Shown here: positions 22,599 through 24,877 of the stretch, piece after piece
Layout of the letters: each line of letters starts with the position of its first letter
Position numbering within the stretch: position 1 is the first letter of the stretch
Assembly (NCBI GenBank): GCA_910589155.1
Contig: CAJURY010000018.1
Location: 1-24,877, forward strand
Source of the DNA: an uncultured Oscillospiraceae bacterium
GTDB taxonomy: Bacteria; Bacillota; Clostridia; Oscillospirales; Oscillospiraceae
Reading direction: 5' to 3'
Length of the DNA stretch: 24,877 nucleotides
Made by a program: the position numbers and the translations under genes
The notes under the pieces: model-generated
What the model was told of the DNA's origin: nothing
The model's database searches: none
The model's input: the letters and a program-made list of their open reading frames with translations, nothing else

Positions 22599-24877
22599 TT
22601 AATTCATTTCCAGCAGCTCCAGATCATTCATCCAAGTCCAGAAGGTGGTGATGTCGGGAGTCAGGGTGGAGATGTTCACACGCTCGGTGGAGAAGATGAA
22701 GCAGTTTTCACGCTGGTAAACAGGAACTTCGCAGCCCCAGTCCAGAATGATGTTCAAGCAGTCCTTGTAAGCAGCCTTACGGAAGGTCTGGTCAGCGCTG
22801 CTGCGTGCTTCCATCATCAGTTCGTCCAGCTCGGCGTCTTCAATGTGATAGTGGTTGGAGCCGGTAGCGCCGGGCTTGCCGACAATGTTGGAGGAGTGGT
22901 AAACCTGGTACATATCGGGGTCAACGGTAGCGCCCCAAGCGGCACACCACAGTTCTTCGGTCTCAGCGTCCAGCGCGTCCCACAGAATGTTGGAGTCCTG
23001 AGGATCGTTGATGTTCAGGGTGATGCCCAGCTTCTCCAGGCCGTTCTTCAGGTTGGTGCAAAGAGCGAATACAGGGTGGTCGCCCTTGCCGTCGGCAGGA
23101 ACAATGATTTCGTAGTTCAGCTTTGCGCCGTCGGGAGCCGCGGTGCACTTGCCGGTGGCTTCGTCAATGGTGAAGCCGGCAGCCTTCAGGAAGCCGCGGG
23201 CAGCGTTCAGAGCAGCCTCTTCCTTTTCCTGTTCGCTCATGCCGTCGGTGTAGATGGGGTTGCCGTCCACATCCTTGGAGAAAGCGATTTCATAGCCTTC
23301 ATCAGAGGGGGTGGGAGCAGCCCAGGAGGTGCTGGAGATGGGGTAGTTGATCACGGAAGCGGTCTCGCCGTAGTAGGAAGAAATCGCGGCGTCACGGTAG
23401 ACAGAGATCATGGTGGCGAAAGCCTTACGCATATTCTTGGAAGCGTCGGAATCGGCGTCTCCGCCAACGTTCATGGTCTTGGCGTTCAGGCCGATGTAGC
23501 CGTAGCCCAGGTTGTTCACAGCAGCGGTGGTGATCACATTGCCGGTAACTTCGTTGGTATCAGTATTGTAGGAAGCAATATTCGCAGCGTCCTTCAGGGA
23601 GTAAGCGGGGTTCGCGATATCGAAGGTACCCTGGGCAACGCCGGTCAGCTTGTCGCCAGAGGTGGTCTCGCGGAACAGGATGTACTTGGTCTTGGGGCAG
23701 CCCTTGAAGTAGTTTTCGTTGGCTTCAAAGGTGATGGTGCCGTTTTCAAAGGAAACGAACTTGTAGGGGCCGGCGCCCAGAGGCTGGGTGGTCTTAGCGC
23801 GAACGCTGCTCAGATCGCCCTTCACAAAGCCGAAGGAGTTGTTGTCGTAGTCGTACAGGCTGGTGTCGCCGTAGTAGTGCATAGGAGCAATCGCAACGGC
23901 CAGCTGATAGATGGTAACAGCGTCGAACTTGGTGGTACGCACACGCAGGGTGTTGTCACCAGTCTTGATGATGCCGGAGATGTTGGGGACAGACTCAGCG
24001 GTGGCAACGCCAACATCATAAGTGGCAACGGCATCGCCCAGGATTTCCTTCACAAAGTCGAACAGGTCGGTGTTGGCCAGTTCGGTGGCGCTCATTTCGG
24101 CCAGAGAGCCGTAGTCCTTGTCTTCGCCCACAGCGGCCTGGAGTTCAGTCCAATAATCGTTGGCAGTCAAAGCGTCCATGGCATACTCGCTGCCGGTCTT
24201 GGCGCCGGTGACAGTGGTGAAGTCTTCAGAAACTTCGCCGTAGCCCCACAGAGCCATGCCCAGAGCAACCTTCTGACCGTCGGTCAGAGCGTCGGCGGAT
24301 TCAGCGCCAACTACTGCAAAATTCTTTTCAGCATACTTGCCAACAACAGTGTCAATGATGTCCTGTGCGAACTTCACGCCGGCTTCGTCGATTGCAGTCC
24401 AGTAAGCGGTAGCTTCTTCTTCGGTGAAGTTGGTGAAGTCGGTGTTGTCGCGGCCGGCAGCCAGGATCAGATCCTTCTTGGCAGCCATACCAGCGCGGTA
24501 CTCTTCCATGCCTTCGATGGGCAGAGCGTAGAAGGTAGCGGCGCCATCATAGGTGGGGTCAGCGTAAACGTACATATTGAAGATGACGTCGTCGATGGTG
24601 AGGGGGGTGCCGTCGGAGAATACGACGCCTTCACGCAGGGTGAAGTCATAATCGGTGGTGCCGTCTTCGTTTTCCGTTACCTTCAGATCGGCCATGCCGT
24701 CGTAGAAGTAGTCGGTGCCGTTGTAGGACTTGGTCTCGCCTTCCAGGCCGTTGTAGATGATTTCGCCCAGACGGTCAGAGGACAGCAGGGGAATGTTTAC
24801 CATGGTGGTAACGTCCTGGTCATAAGCAGTCGTAGCAAAGAAGGGGCTAAACTTGCTGGAGAAGGGATCATACGCAA
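22599..24877 (-). CDS. oppA: Peptide-binding lipoprotein OppA-like, family 5 (N-terminus beyond window)
   Basis: The frame is open to the right edge: 758 residues are visible and the start, signal peptide and lipobox are not. The first visible residues YDPFSSKFSPFFATTAYDQD, then VNIPLLSSDRLGEIIYNGLE and DYDFTLREGVVFSDGTPLTIDDVIFN, are diagnostic of SBP_bac_5 peptide-binding proteins. The visible part alone exceeds the usual length of about 540. About 170 extra residues (near 23985-24503) lie between the PIEGMEEYRAG segment and SVPNISGIIKTGDNTLRV, and are rich in acidic and helical sequence. It is the first gene in the opp operon and delivers peptides to OppBC outside the membrane. Confidence 0.93.
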   Translation of the reverse strand, partial: AYDPFSSKFSPFFATTAYDQDVTTMVNIPLLSSDRLGEIIYNGLEGETKSYNGTDYFYDGMADLKVTENEDGTTDYDFTLREGVVFSDGTPLTIDDVIFNMYVYADPTYDGAATFYALPIEGMEEYRAGMAAKKDLILAAGRDNTDFTNFTEEEATAYWTAIDEAGVKFAQDIIDTVVGKYAEKNFAVVGAESADALTDGQKVALGMALWGYGEVSEDFTTVTGAKTGSEYAMDALTANDYWTELQAAVGEDKDYGSLAEMSATELANTDLFDFVKEILGDAVATYDVGVATAESVPNISGIIKTGDNTLRVRTTKFDAVTIYQLAVAIAPMHYYGDTSLYDYDNNSFGFVKGDLSSVRAKTTQPLGAGPYKFVSFENGTITFEANENYFKGCPKTKYILFRETTSGDKLTGVAQGTFDIANPAYSLKDAANIASYNTDTNEVTGNVITTAAVNNLGYGYIGLNAKTMNVGGDADSDASKNMRKAFATMISVYRDAAISSYYGETASVINYPISSTSWAAPTPSDEGYEIAFSKDVDGNPIYTDGMSEQEKEEAALNAARGFLKAAGFTIDEATGKCTAAPDGAKLNYEIIVPADGKGDHPVFALCTNLKNGLEKLGITLNINDPQDSNILWDALDAETEELWCAAWGATVDPDMYQVYHSSNIVGKPGATGSNHYHIEDAELDELMMEARSSADQTFRKAAYKDCLNIILDWGCEVPVYQRENCFIFSTERVNISTLTPDITTFWTWMNDLELLEMN

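Noticed and set aside
1..24877. tRNA, rRNA, insertion sequence transposase, integrase
   Set aside because: None was recognised on either strand. The inverted modules near 5084-5707 are reported only as a possible non-autonomous element.

Overview
This window looks like a chromosomal segment of a Clostridia-class Firmicute, most likely in the Oscillospirales. That placement is inferred from strong AGGAGG ribosome binding sites, moderate-to-high GC coding sequence, the VanR/VanS-like two-component pair, the M3 and M18 peptidases, and clostridial-type dispersed hairpin repeats between genes. Nearly every gene is on the minus strand. The exception is a small plus-strand gene pair at 6745-7147.

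Layout from low to high coordinate. (1) 1-4351, minus: a very large secreted protein with an incomplete C-terminus. It has a signal peptide, two 167-residue tandem repeats, and a glycosidase-like helical domain. It is read from a promoter near 4820-4847 through a long structured leader that contains a perfect 44-bp palindrome. (2) 4848-5710: no gene; two inverted terminator-like modules (5084-5125 and 5666-5707) bound a dispersed repeat. (3) 5711-7147: a compact regulatory island. Two paralogous XRE-type repressors are read leftward, and a 51-residue protein plus a DUF6809-like protein are read rightward, from divergent promoters that share an operator-like 13-bp inverted repeat. The rightward unit ends in an array of hairpins and a terminator (7156-7431). 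(4) 7430-10468, minus: oligoendopeptidase F and an M18 aminopeptidase, 3 bp apart. (5) 10646-13642, minus: a dus - response regulator - histidine kinase operon with a dyad over its promoter. (6) 13955-16397, minus: an acyl-CoA-synthetase-like enzyme translationally coupled to a DUF1624 membrane acetyltransferase. (7) 16793-24877, minus: a complete oligopeptide ABC transporter operon in the order oppA-oppB-oppC-oppD-oppF plus a small membrane protein; oppA lacks its N-terminus because it runs off the window.

Functionally, the Opp transporter would import peptides that the two cytoplasmic peptidases could degrade, and the large secreted protein points to an organism that works on complex extracellular polymers. 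The most unusual protein features are in the Opp transporter. OppC carries an extracytoplasmic insertion of about 355 residues built from four degenerate copies of one module. OppA carries an extra segment of about 170 residues that is not expected in ordinary family 5 binding proteins. The XRE/small-protein island is the best candidate for an undescribed small system.
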